From NCBI RefSeq assembly GCF_004197395.1, contig NZ_SELS01000044.1:1-64000 (forward strand): 64,000 bases of DNA, given 5' to 3'. The translations under genes and the position numbers were made by a program. Below are positions 9,935 through 17,995 of the stretch, one piece after another. The first letter of the stretch is position 1. Each line of letters opens with the position of its first letter. The stretch is from Paraburkholderia sp. UYCP14C (lineage in GTDB: Bacteria > Pseudomonadota > Gammaproteobacteria > Burkholderiales > Burkholderiaceae). The notes under the pieces are model-generated. The model had not been told where the DNA came from, did no database searches, and was given only the letters and a program-made list of their open reading frames with translations.

Positions 9935-10282
9935 TCAGCTACCCTTCGCTGCCTTGGTGAACGCCTCGGCAAGTTTGTCGAAGTGTCGGAGGGCGGCGGG
10001 CGTTAGTTCGACCTGTTTGCGGCGAGCGTCTTCGGTGTCGTTCAGCAGGAGCCAGCCCTTTTCGCGCATCGACGTGATACGGGCATGCAGGGTTGCCGGC
10101 GACCCGAGAGCGCTTTGGGCCATCATGTCTCGAACCGACAGCCGTTCGTTTTTTTGCCTCATACGGGCAACGAACTCCAGGATCTTTTCTTCGAGCGGAT
10201 CGAGCGCGGGAAGTGAGGGCAGACCTCGCAGTGCTTCGGTCAATTGAAGAAATCGAAGATAGATATCAGCAGGGCGGGTCAT
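9935..10282 (-). CDS. MarR-like winged-helix regulator (short)
   Basis: A 115-residue DNA-binding protein. A helical N-terminus (MTRPADIYLRFLQLTEAL) leads into a winged helix: 'LSVRDMMAQSALGSPATLHARITSMREKGWL' gives helix-turn-helix and recognition helix, and 'LLNDTEDARRKQVELTPAALRHFDKLAEAF' gives the wing with the MarR-typical D..R..V.LT pattern. It is slightly short for MarR. Of the nearby starts I use ATG 10282, which has GGAG 8 bases upstream. It is divergent from the broken membrane-gene copy and may regulate the neighbouring block; its ligand is unknown. Confidence 0.8.
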   Translation of the reverse strand: MTRPADIYLRFLQLTEALRGLPSLPALDPLEEKILEFVARMRQKNERLSVRDMMAQSALGSPATLHARITSMREKGWLLLNDTEDARRKQVELTPAALRHFDKLAEAFTKAAKGS

Positions 10283-10375
10283 GACCATCGCTCCAACGAA
10301 AACGCCGCTCACCCGAGCGCGCAAAGCGAACCTTGATGCTGCCCAGCGACGACCGGGCTTCGTTATTTTATCTCC

Positions 10376-10573
10376 ATGGCTAGCTTACGTTTGCATTTCC
10401 TCTGGGTCGCGGGCACGGCCATCGCGTTCGTGCTGTCGCTCTGCATCAATCAGGAAGTCTTCGCGCGTTGGCAACGCTCGTACGGCTTGTCAATTGCTGT
10501 CGTCGTTGCAAGAAGCGCGACACGCATGCTTGCCGACACATTGGCCGCTTTCGGTGCGCTCGCCGTTACCTGA
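10376..10573 (+). pseudogene. Broken partial copy of the downstream membrane-protein gene
   Basis: The first about 29 codons (MASLRLHFLWVAGTAIAFVL...INQEVF) align closely with the start of the intact gene at 11510. A 19-base exact match (10380-10398 and 11514-11532) covers codons 2-8. Weaker similarity continues (ATRMLADTLAAF against VRLLSTLLLGF) with a probable frame disturbance between, then the frame stops at 65 residues against 209 in the intact gene. I read it as a decayed duplicate; a short leader product cannot be excluded. Confidence 0.7.
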
Positions 10574-10686
10574 GCGCGTTGTTCCATACTGCATGGAGTG
10601 AAGCACACCGAACTGATAGTGGGGACGAAGGCGGGCTTTGCCTGGAACCCCAGCAGCGCGATGGCACTACGCTCAGGATCGCATCA

Positions 10687-11295
10687 CTACGGAGTCCGTA
10701 TGACACTGTGGTCGTCGATCGGGTGGCACGGGCTGTACCGCGCTACGTGCTCGTAAAGGACTGGCCAATCGACCGCGAGCAGCGGAATCGTTGGGTCTTT
10801 CCGACACCAGTACGCGATAAACCGCGCCCAGCCGCCGAGAAATATCCCTCTGCCAGAACTCAGCAGACACGGAGGGCGAGCGACGGGCGGAACCAGCATC
10901 CGCGGCATTCCCGCCGCCAGGATTTCAAGGGCGTCGGGCGACTCGCTTGACGCCGGCAGACGGTCCCCGGTGTCAGACAGGTATCTACGTACTTCTTCCG
11001 CTACAGGTGTGCTACGAAGTTCGAGGTACGAGGCTCGGATTTCATCGAGTACTGAACTGGGCACACACGAATAATGAGCGCCACCCAGTCTTTCCAGCGC
11101 AGCGCGCCTGACGAAGTCAGGAAGCGCCCCCAACATTGTCTCGCTGCCGAGTAACGCATCTTGAAAGACGGGATAGCGCGCGAGCCATGGAGCCGGCGCA
11201 CGGCCCACTGGTCGGCGTGCCGATGCCCACCGGTTCGTCCGGATAGCGCGTTCCGTTCCAGCCTGTTCTCTCAGGTTCATCGCTATAAAAACCAT
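10687..11295 (-). CDS. Hypothetical protein of unknown function (about 202 aa)
   Basis: Not recognised. The frame lies on the opposite strand between the two copies of the membrane-protein gene. From ATG 11295 (or 11280) it encodes a mostly soluble, Arg/Ala/Pro/Leu-rich protein with a plausible helical region (LPDFVRRAALERLGG, SSVLDEIRASYLELRS, VAEEVRRYL) and a Trp/Tyr-rich C-terminus (FLGGWARFIAYWCRK). No signal peptide, membrane helix or catalytic motif is evident. No clear Shine-Dalgarno was found. It could be a real accessory gene or an eroded one. Confidence 0.4.
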   Translation of the reverse strand: MVFIAMNLREQAGTERAIRTNRWASARRPVGRAPAPWLARYPVFQDALLGSETMLGALPDFVRRAALERLGGAHYSCVPSSVLDEIRASYLELRSTPVAEEVRRYLSDTGDRLPASSESPDALEILAAGMPRMLVPPVARPPCLLSSGRGIFLGGWARFIAYWCRKDPTIPLLAVDWPVLYEHVARYSPCHPIDDHSVIRTP

Positions 11296-11509
11296 ATCAA
11301 TGCGGACGTGGTTTGACGTTCTTGTCGTGGCCGGCATACAGCTACAAATGGGTTTTCGGTCGAATCGCGCCGAACTTGAGGGCCGCGCGAAATTATTTCC
11401 CCGAGCGTCACGATGTCTCCGACCGGAAGCCTGCTGCTCGCGCTCGCGGAACGCCATATGGGCACGCTATGATGCATTCGGCAAAAGCAACAGAGGATGG
11501 CTCACGGCA

Positions 11510-12139
11510 ATGTCTAGCTTACGTTTGCATTTTTGGTCGATCGCTGGGACTCTGATCGCGTTCCTGGTGTCGCTGTGGATCAATCAGGAGGTGTTTACGC
11601 ACACGTCTTTCGTGCGAGGCGTCAACTGGATTTTCCTGCCGTCTGGTGTTCGGCTTCTCAGCACGTTGCTGCTTGGGTTCGATGGTGCCATCGGCCTGCT
11701 GCTTGCCGGACTGATCACCGACTTTCTGTACTGGTTTCCGCATGACCCGGTGCGTGCAATTGCAGGTGCTTTGCTTGGGTCTTTGGCCCCGTATCTGGTC
11801 TACCGGTTTGCGCTCGAGTACTACGATTTGCGCGCATCGCTGTCGAACCTGACGCCGAAGCGGCTTCTGGTTCTGGCCGTCGCCTATTCGGTAGCAAACC
11901 CGCTGTTTCATCACCTGTGGTTCGCGCTGACCGGTACGACGAAAAACTGGTTCGAAAGCTTCTTCACGATGTTTGTCGGCGATCTGACCGGTGCGTTGAT
12001 CATGCTGTACGTGATGAAGGGGCTGCTGGCCTTGTTGCCGAAACAGCCCGGCAATTCCCGCATGTCGAATGGCATGTTCAGCATCCAGTTGGCATTGAAC
12101 AGCGCATACACCAACCAGTTGGCAACGAAGCTAACCTAA
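11510..12139 (+). CDS. Integral membrane protein of unknown function (intact copy)
   Basis: A 209-residue polytopic inner-membrane protein with about five to six hydrophobic segments (LHFWSIAGTLIAFLVSLWI; FLPSGVRLLSTLLLGF; IGLLLAGLITDFLYWF; RAIAGALLGSLAPYLVY; RLLVLAVAYSVANPLFHHLWFA; SFFTMFVGDLTGALIMLYV). Pairing of Gly-Val-Arg and Gly-Asp inside helices is reminiscent of MASE1-type sensor membranes, but no signalling domain is attached, so function is not assigned. The start matches the 5' end of the broken upstream copy. A hairpin (GATCCC 12161-12166 with GGGATC 12172-12177) follows it. Confidence 0.75.
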   Translation: MSSLRLHFWSIAGTLIAFLVSLWINQEVFTHTSFVRGVNWIFLPSGVRLLSTLLLGFDGAIGLLLAGLITDFLYWFPHDPVRAIAGALLGSLAPYLVYRFALEYYDLRASLSNLTPKRLLVLAVAYSVANPLFHHLWFALTGTTKNWFESFFTMFVGDLTGALIMLYVMKGLLALLPKQPGNSRMSNGMFSIQLALNSAYTNQLATKLT

Positions 12140-12203
12140 CCGCGAAACGCGGCAGGCCATGATCCCAGCGCGGGATCGCACGACCGTGCGGGGGCGAAAA
12201 AGC

Positions 12204-12499
<296 letters not shown>

Positions 12500-12519
12500 A
12501 GTTCGCGGGTGACGCGCAA

Positions 12520-12558
12520 ATAAAAACGGCGAAGGCTCGCGGGCCTTCGCCGTTTTTC
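12520..12558. terminator. Bidirectional terminator between ferredoxin and hisC
   Basis: A 15-bp perfect stem (12522-12536 with 12543-12557) includes the A/T tracts and serves convergent transcripts. Confidence 0.92.
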
Positions 12559-12573
12559 TTTCGCGGCGTTTCG

Positions 12574-13653
12574 TTATCCGACGTAAGCGCTGAAAATGCC
12601 GCGCAACGCATCGAGCAGGATGTCGCATTCGGCGTCGGTGCCGACCGAGATCCGCAGATGTTGGTCAATGCGCGGAGCGTTGAAGTGCCGCACGAAAATT
12701 TCTTTTTCCCGCAGCCGCGACGCGAGCGTCGCCGCGTCGTACCCTTCATGCCGCGCGAACAGCAGATTCGCGGCCGACGGCACGACTTCGAAGCCGAGCG
12801 CAGTCAATTCCGCCGCGAGCCGTTCGCGGCTCGCAATCACCTTCGCGCAGCATTCGCGAAACCACGCGTCGTCTTCGTAGGCGGCGGTCGCCGCGGCTTG
12901 CGCGAGGCGGTCGAGCGGGTAGGAATTGAAACTGTCCTTCACGCGATTGAGCGCATCGATCAGCGTCGCATTGCCGAACGCAAAGCCCACGCGCATGCCA
13001 GCGAGCGAACGTGACTTCGACACGGTCTGCACGACGAGCAGATTCGGATAGCGATTGATCAGCGCAATCGCCGACTCGGCGCCGAAGTCGACATAGGCTT
13101 CGTCGATCACCACGACCGAATCAGGGTGGCTCGCGACGAGGCGTTCGATTTCCGTGAGCGGCAGCGGCCGGCCGGTCGGCGCGTTCGGATTTGGAAACAG
13201 GATGCCGCCATTGGGCACCGCGTAGTCGTCGACGTTGATCGCGAAGCGGTCGTCGAGCGGGATGGTGCGGTAGTCGACCTCGAACAGCTTCGCGTAGGTC
13301 GGATAGAAGCTGTACGTGATGTCGGGAAACAGCAGCGGCTTGTCGTGCTTGAGCAAGGCCTGGAACGTCAGCGCGAGCACTTCGTCCGAACCGTTGCCCG
13401 CGAATACCTGCTCGGCGCGGATGCCGTGATAAGCGGCGACCGTCTCGCGCAGCTTGCGTGCGCTTGGATCGGGATAGCGGCGCAGTGCGTCGGCCGTGTC
13501 GCCGAGTTCGCGACGGATCGCGTCGAGCACGCGCGGCGACGGCGGATACGGATTCTCGTTGGTGTTCAGCTTCACCGGATGCGCGAGCGCGGGCTGCTCG
13601 CCCGGTACATACGGCGTCAGACGATGAACGATGTCGCTCCAGTAGCGGCTCAA
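12574..13653 (-). CDS. hisC: Histidinol-phosphate aminotransferase
   Basis: A PLP-dependent fold-type I aminotransferase of 359 residues converting imidazole-acetol phosphate to histidinol phosphate. It shows [47 protein letters not shown] and the PLP-lysine motif [15 protein letters not shown]. Translation appears to start at TTG 13653 ([11 protein letters not shown]), preceded by GAGGAG. The gene is away from other his genes, so it may be a second paralogue that also acts on aromatic amino acids. Confidence 0.93.
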   Translation of the reverse strand: MSRYWSDIVHRLTPYVPGEQPALAHPVKLNTNENPYPPSPRVLDAIRRELGDTADALRRYPDPSARKLRETVAAYHGIRAEQVFAGNGSDEVLALTFQALLKHDKPLLFPDITYSFYPTYAKLFEVDYRTIPLDDRFAINVDDYAVPNGGILFPNPNAPTGRPLPLTEIERLVASHPDSVVVIDEAYVDFGAESAIALINRYPNLLVVQTVSKSRSLAGMRVGFAFGNATLIDALNRVKDSFNSYPLDRLAQAAATAAYEDDAWFRECCAKVIASRERLAAELTALGFEVVPSAANLLFARHEGYDAATLASRLREKEIFVRHFNAPRIDQHLRISVGTDAECDILLDALRGIFSAYVG

Positions 13654-13703
13654 GCGATTCTCCTCGCGGGGGCGGTTGCAGGTGTCGATGGGTGTGGCGC
13701 GCG

Positions 13704-14309
13704 TCAGCTGTTGTTGCGATGCAGCTGCATCATCGCGCGTTCGAGCTCGCCTTTGATGACTTGCGGCATCACCGCAAGCGCGCGCTCGATCGACGCGTCG
13801 ATGACCTCCTGCTCTTCGCGCCGTGGCGGCTTCAGCACATAGTTCGCGACGTCAGGCTTCGCGCCGGCGCGCGCGCTTTCGGGAATCAGATCGCGCGGAT
13901 GGCCGATGCCGATCCGCAGCCGCCAGTATTGCTGCGACGACAGATGCGCGCTGATGTCCTTCAATCCATTATGCCCGCCGCTGCCGCCGCCGAGCTTCAG
14001 CTTGACGCTGCCGGGCGGCATGTCGAGCTCGTCATGCGCGACGAGGATCTCGTCGGGAAGAATCTTGAAGAATTGCGCGAGCGCGACGACCGATTGGCCA
14101 GAGCGGTTCATATAGGTCTGCGGCTCGAGCAGATGCACTTCCTCGCCGTGCAGCCGTGCCTTCGCGTAAAAGCCGTGAAAGCGCCGCTCGTCGCGCAGCG
14201 TCGTGCCTGCCTCGCGCGCGAGTTGATCGACCAGCCAGAAGCCGGCGTTGTGACGCGTCGCGGTGTATTCGGCGCCCGGATTGCCGAGCCCGACGATCAG
14301 CTTGATCAT
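13704..14309 (-). CDS. pth: Peptidyl-tRNA hydrolase
   Basis: Releases tRNA from prematurely dropped peptidyl-tRNA. The 201 residues contain [20 protein letters not shown] (catalytic Asn and His), [26 protein letters not shown] and the [13 protein letters not shown] loop. It lies downstream of rplY on the same strand with a terminator between, and 50 bases upstream of hisC. Confidence 0.97.
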   Translation of the reverse strand: MIKLIVGLGNPGAEYTATRHNAGFWLVDQLAREAGTTLRDERRFHGFYAKARLHGEEVHLLEPQTYMNRSGQSVVALAQFFKILPDEILVAHDELDMPPGSVKLKLGGGSGGHNGLKDISAHLSSQQYWRLRIGIGHPRDLIPESARAGAKPDVANYVLKPPRREEQEVIDASIERALAVMPQVIKGELERAMMQLHRNNS

Positions 14310-14362
14310 GGTTGCGTGAGTCCATCAGATCCGGAAGTGAAACGCACCCGGACTAAAAAAGC

Positions 14363-14397
14363 CGAAAAAAAACCCGCCAGGGCGAACCTCGGCGGGT
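14363..14397 (-). terminator. Terminator after rplY
   Basis: On the minus strand ACCCGCC (14391-14397) pairs with 14372-14378 and is followed by eight T residues. It stands between rplY and pth, so pth depends on read-through or its own promoter. Confidence 0.85.
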
Positions 14398-14458
14398 CAC
14401 ATCGACCGTTTCATCGGAAACGGATCGAGAGGATTGCTTGCTTCGAACCGGAGGGCTC

Positions 14459-15076
14459 TTAAGCAGCCGGCGTTTCGCCGCCTTCAGGAGCAGCAGCTTC
14501 TTCAGCGATTGCGCCAGCCGGGACCGTTGCAGAAGCGACCACCGGGTTTTCCGCGTCGACGTGGGCGACGAGCGCCACACCTGCCGGCAGCGGGATGTCC
14601 TTCGCGTGAACCGATTGACCTGCTTCGATCTTCGCGAGGTCGACTTCGATGAATTCCGGCAGTGCCGACGGCAGGCACTCGATTTCGAGTTCGTTGAGGA
14701 CGTGCGAGATCACCGCGCTCGACAGCTTCACTGCCGGGTTGGTTTCCTGGTTCATGAAGTGCAGCGGCACCTTGGTGTGCAGCTTCTTCGACGCGTCGAC
14801 GCGCTGGAAGTCCACGTGCAGCACGAGCTGACGGAACGGGTGGTATTGCACGTCGCGCAGCAGAACCTGTTGCGACTTGCCTGCCACTTCCAGATCGAGG
14901 ATCGACGAGTGGAAAACTTCTTTCTTCAGCGCGTGCCACAGGGCGTTGTGATCGAGTTCGATCAGTTGCGTGTCAGCACTTGCGCCATAAACGATACCCG
15001 GGGTCTTGCCCGAGTTACGCAGGCGGCGGCTCGCACCCGTACCTTGCAGGGAACGCTCGAAAGCGACTACTTTCAT
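14459..15076 (-). CDS. rplY: 50S ribosomal protein L25 (long CTC/TL5 form)
   Basis: Binds 5S rRNA. The 205-residue product has the L25 N-domain ([20 protein letters not shown], then [21 protein letters not shown]) followed by the all-beta C-terminal TL5 domain ([12 protein letters not shown]...[12 protein letters not shown]) and an acidic Ala/Glu-rich tail. GGAG lies 8 bases before the ATG. Placement between prs and pth is the usual betaproteobacterial order. Confidence 0.97.
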   Translation of the reverse strand: MKVVAFERSLQGTGASRRLRNSGKTPGIVYGASADTQLIELDHNALWHALKKEVFHSSILDLEVAGKSQQVLLRDVQYHPFRQLVLHVDFQRVDASKKLHTKVPLHFMNQETNPAVKLSSAVISHVLNELEIECLPSALPEFIEVDLAKIEAGQSVHAKDIPLPAGVALVAHVDAENPVVASATVPAGAIAEEAAAPEGGETPAA

Positions 15077-15112
15077 GTTGAATCTCCAATACACTGCCCG
15101 CGACCAGGCAGT

Positions 15113-15150
15113 AAAAACAGGGCCTCGAAGCCGTAATGGCTGAGGCCCAG
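15113..15150 (-). terminator. Hairpin with T run directly upstream of rplY
   Basis: On the minus strand GGGCCTC (15142-15148) pairs with GAGGCCC (15120-15126), flanking a second inner GCC/GGC pairing, followed by TTTTT. It lies about 40 bases before the rplY ATG and could be a second prs terminator or an attenuator for rplY. Confidence 0.7.
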
Positions 15151-15189
15151 GGTAGCGGCAAGAACCTTCGTTCGTTCATGCCGATTGTG

Positions 15190-15227
15190 CAAAAACGCCG
15201 CGTGTCGCATGAAGCGTTACGCGGCGT
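15190..15227 (-). terminator. Terminator after prs
   Basis: A 9-bp perfect stem ACGCCGCGT (15219-15227 with 15195-15203) is followed on the minus strand by TTTT, just past the prs stop. Confidence 0.8.
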
Positions 15228-15239
15228 CTTCGCAAATGC

Positions 15240-16196
15240 TTAACTTTCAGCGAACAGCGACATCACCGAATCGCCGCGGCGGATACGCGAGAACGTTTCG
15301 GCCAGTAGACCAGCGCTCGTCAGCGAACGGATCTTCGCGCACGAACGGGCTTCTTCGCCGAGCGGGATCGTATCCGTGACCACGAGTTCGTCGAGTGCGG
15401 AAGCGGCGATACGCTCGCCCGCGCCGCCCGACAGAACCGGATGGGTGGCGTAAGCGAACACCTGCTTCGCGCCGCGTTCCTTCAGAACCTGCGCGGCCTT
15501 GCACAGTGTGCCGGCCGTGTCGACCATGTCGTCCATGATCACGCAGGTGCGGCCTTCGACTTCACCGATGATGTTCATCACCTCGGCGACGTTCGCCTTC
15601 GGACGACGCTTGTCGATGATCGCGAGATCGCAATTGAGTTGCTTCGCCAATGCACGGGCGCGCACCACGCCGCCGACGTCCGGCGAAACGACCAGCAGGT
15701 TGTCGTAGTTCTGCTTGCGCAGATCACCGAGCAGCACCGGCGTTGCGTAGATGTTGTCGACCGGGATGTCGAAGAAGCCTTGAATCTGGTCGGCGTGCAG
15801 ATCCATCGTGATCATCCGCTCGACGCCGGCGATTTCCAGCATGTTCGCCACGACCTTCGCCGAGATGGCGACGCGCGCCGAACGCGGGCGACGATCCTGA
15901 CGGGCATAACCGAAGTAGGGGATGGCTGCAGTGATCCGGCCTGCGGATGCGCGCTTGAGCGCATCGACCATGATCATCAGTTCCATCAGATTGTCGTTGG
16001 TCGGCGCACACGTGGATTGCAGGACGAAGACATCCTTGCCGCGCACGTTTTCCTGAATCTCGACCTGGATCTCGCCGTCCGAAAAACGGCTGACCATTGC
16101 TTTGCCGAGGGGAATACCGAGGTTTTTGACGACTTCCTGTGCAAGCGCGGGATTTGCGTTGCCAGTAAAAACCATCAGGCCGTCATGGCTGCTCAT
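15240..16196 (-). CDS. prs: Ribose-phosphate pyrophosphokinase
   Basis: Makes PRPP from ribose 5-phosphate and ATP for nucleotide, His, Trp and NAD synthesis. The 318-residue class I enzyme shows [10 protein letters not shown], '[10 protein letters not shown]' (ATP flexible loop), '[18 protein letters not shown]', and the PRPP-binding loop [13 protein letters not shown]. Upstream on the same strand are tRNA-Gln and ispE, which is the conserved lolB-ispE-tRNA-prs arrangement. Confidence 0.98.
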   Translation of the reverse strand: MSSHDGLMVFTGNANPALAQEVVKNLGIPLGKAMVSRFSDGEIQVEIQENVRGKDVFVLQSTCAPTNDNLMELMIMVDALKRASAGRITAAIPYFGYARQDRRPRSARVAISAKVVANMLEIAGVERMITMDLHADQIQGFFDIPVDNIYATPVLLGDLRKQNYDNLLVVSPDVGGVVRARALAKQLNCDLAIIDKRRPKANVAEVMNIIGEVEGRTCVIMDDMVDTAGTLCKAAQVLKERGAKQVFAYATHPVLSGGAGERIAASALDELVVTDTIPLGEEARSCAKIRSLTSAGLLAETFSRIRRGDSVMSLFAES

Positions 16197-16258
16197 CGTG
16201 CACCTACTTCAGGCTGGGGGCGGGAGAAATGCGAACTACAGCGAACTACGAGAATTTT

Positions 16259-16335
16259 TGGCAGGGGAGAAAGGATTCGAACCTTTGCATGCCGGAATCA
16301 AAATCCGGTGCCTTAACCAGCTTGGCGACTCCCCT
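16259..16335 (-). tRNA. tRNA-Gln (anticodon TTG)
   Basis: The minus strand folds into a full cloverleaf: acceptor AGGGGAG/CTCCCCT, D arm with GGTTAAGG, anticodon stem CCGGA/TCCGG with loop TTTTGAT (anticodon TTG, read from positions 34-36), T arm with GGTTCGAATCC, discriminator G and an encoded CCA. It lies 62 bases upstream of prs and just after ispE, and is probably cotranscribed with them. Confidence 0.97.
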
Positions 16336-16387
16336 ACACTAACTTTGAGCTCCGCCGAACATGGAGTTTCGTTCGACGACGCAAAAC

Positions 16388-17269
16388 TTATGACGCGAAA
16401 GCAAAGAGTGGATGCTGATCCAGGCCCGCTGCTACTGCGCTGCTCCATTCGCCGGGCAGTTTGGCTTGCGCCGCCTCTGCTTCAGCTTTGCTACGGAACG
16501 CTGCAAAAACACTGGCACCCGATCCGGACATCCGCGCTGGCGCGATGTCTTCAAACCATCGCAGCACTTGCGCCACTTCCGCGTACTTTCCTACGACAAC
16601 CTGCTGCATGTCATTCCGGCCGAAGCTTTCAGGCCATTCAGTATTGCAGCTGTGTTCTGCAGGAAAGTCCGTAATTATGAGGGGCTTTGTATCTCTTGTC
16701 AACGCTTTTTCGGAGAAAATCGCTGCAGTTGGAACCTGCACCCTCGGCGTCACTACCAGGAAGTAACGCGGCGGCAATTGTACAACGTCTAATGATTCTC
16801 CGACACCCTCTGCGAAAGCATTTTTTCCAAATACAAAGAAAGGAACATCGGCGCCGAGCTTCAACGCAAGATCCTGCAACTCCTGACGCGGCAGATCGAG
16901 CTTCCACAGCCGATTGAGCGCGAGCAGCGTCGTCGCCGCATCGGAACTGCCGCCGCCGAGGCCCGCGCCCATCGGCAGGCGTTTGTCGATTTCAATATCG
17001 ACGCCTTCGCGGGAGCCGGTATGCGCCTTCAGCAACGTCGCGGCACGCACGGTCAGATCATGCTCGGGTGGCACGTCGGCGATATCGGTACGGCGCGTGA
17101 TGAGCCCGTCGTCTCGTCGCGTGAAGTGCAGCGTGTCGCCCCAGTCCAGCAACTGGAAGACCGTTTGCAACGTGTGATAACCATCCGGCCGACGACCGGT
17201 GATGTGCAGGAAGAGATTGAGTTTCGCTGGCGCGAGACAGTCGCGCAGCGAATCGGTTGTTTCGATCAT
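16388..17269 (-). CDS. ispE: 4-diphosphocytidyl-2-C-methyl-D-erythritol kinase
   Basis: A GHMP kinase of the MEP isoprenoid pathway, 293 residues. [20 protein letters not shown] at the N-terminus holds the active-site Lys, [15 protein letters not shown] is the ATP loop, and '[20 protein letters not shown]' and '[14 protein letters not shown]' are family signatures. It lies immediately downstream of lolB, as in most proteobacteria. Confidence 0.97.
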   Translation of the reverse strand: MIETTDSLRDCLAPAKLNLFLHITGRRPDGYHTLQTVFQLLDWGDTLHFTRRDDGLITRRTDIADVPPEHDLTVRAATLLKAHTGSREGVDIEIDKRLPMGAGLGGGSSDAATTLLALNRLWKLDLPRQELQDLALKLGADVPFFVFGKNAFAEGVGESLDVVQLPPRYFLVVTPRVQVPTAAIFSEKALTRDTKPLIITDFPAEHSCNTEWPESFGRNDMQQVVVGKYAEVAQVLRWFEDIAPARMSGSGASVFAAFRSKAEAEAAQAKLPGEWSSAVAAGLDQHPLFAFAS

Positions 17270-17359
17270 GAGTGAAGGCTACATGCGCCACGATGGCGCA
17301 AAAACGGGTAGCAAGGTTACGTGAGCGGCTCACGGGGCAAAAGCCCCGGCAATGACGAC

Positions 17360-17995
17360 TCACTGATCCAGCACGAGCTTGATGTCGAGCGGCGGCTCCG
17401 AGCGGCTCAGATTGAGGCGCTTCACACCGGTGGCTGGCGCATCGGCATAGGCGACGTAGTCGATCGTCCAGCCGTCCTGGGTGATCTGCTTCAGGTGCGA
17501 CGGCTGCTCCGGATCCTTCTCGGTCGTTGCGCGCGACGTCGGCGCCGGCGACGGCTGCAACCAGTAGCGCAACCCTTCGACCGGCAACTCGAAGCCGAGC
17601 GCGTTCTGCATCAGCGTGGATACGTTATCGGCGGTGAGCGGTGCGCGGTTCGGCAACTCGAGCGTGGCCGAAGCAGGCGACGAGGTCACGATGGCCAGCG
17701 TCTGGCCGAGCGGATTGCGCAATTGCAGCGTGACGGTGTCGCCGGTTTCCTGCCAGGAGAAATTGCCGTAGGCGTTGCGCTGCTGGCCGTTCTGATCGTT
17801 GTACTGGATCGCGAAGCGGCCCTGATACGAGCGGCTCGTCTGCGCGGTGACCTCGGTCGCGGCGTTCGACGTGGACGGCCCCTGCGGCTTCACCGACGCG
17901 CAGCCAGCCAGCGTGACAACTGCTGCCGCCGCGAAACCAAGCGCAATGCCGCGCGGCGCCCTGGAAAAAGAAATCAAACGGGAAAGACGTATCAA
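17360..17995 (-). CDS. lolB: Outer-membrane lipoprotein receptor LolB
   Basis: Accepts lipoproteins from LolA and inserts them in the outer membrane. The 211-residue precursor has a basic N-terminus, a hydrophobic stretch and lipobox LAGC (about Cys 30). The mature part has the LolB beta pattern 'YQGRFAIQYNDQNGQQRNAYGNFSWQ'. The likely start is TTG at 17995, overlapping the TPR gene stop (TTGA), with AGGT upstream; longer frame extensions into the TPR gene are unlikely. Translational coupling to the TPR gene is probable. Confidence 0.9.
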   Translation of the reverse strand: MIRLSRLISFSRAPRGIALGFAAAAVVTLAGCASVKPQGPSTSNAATEVTAQTSRSYQGRFAIQYNDQNGQQRNAYGNFSWQETGDTVTLQLRNPLGQTLAIVTSSPASATLELPNRAPLTADNVSTLMQNALGFELPVEGLRYWLQPSPAPTSRATTEKDPEQPSHLKQITQDGWTIDYVAYADAPATGVKRLNLSRSEPPLDIKLVLDQ

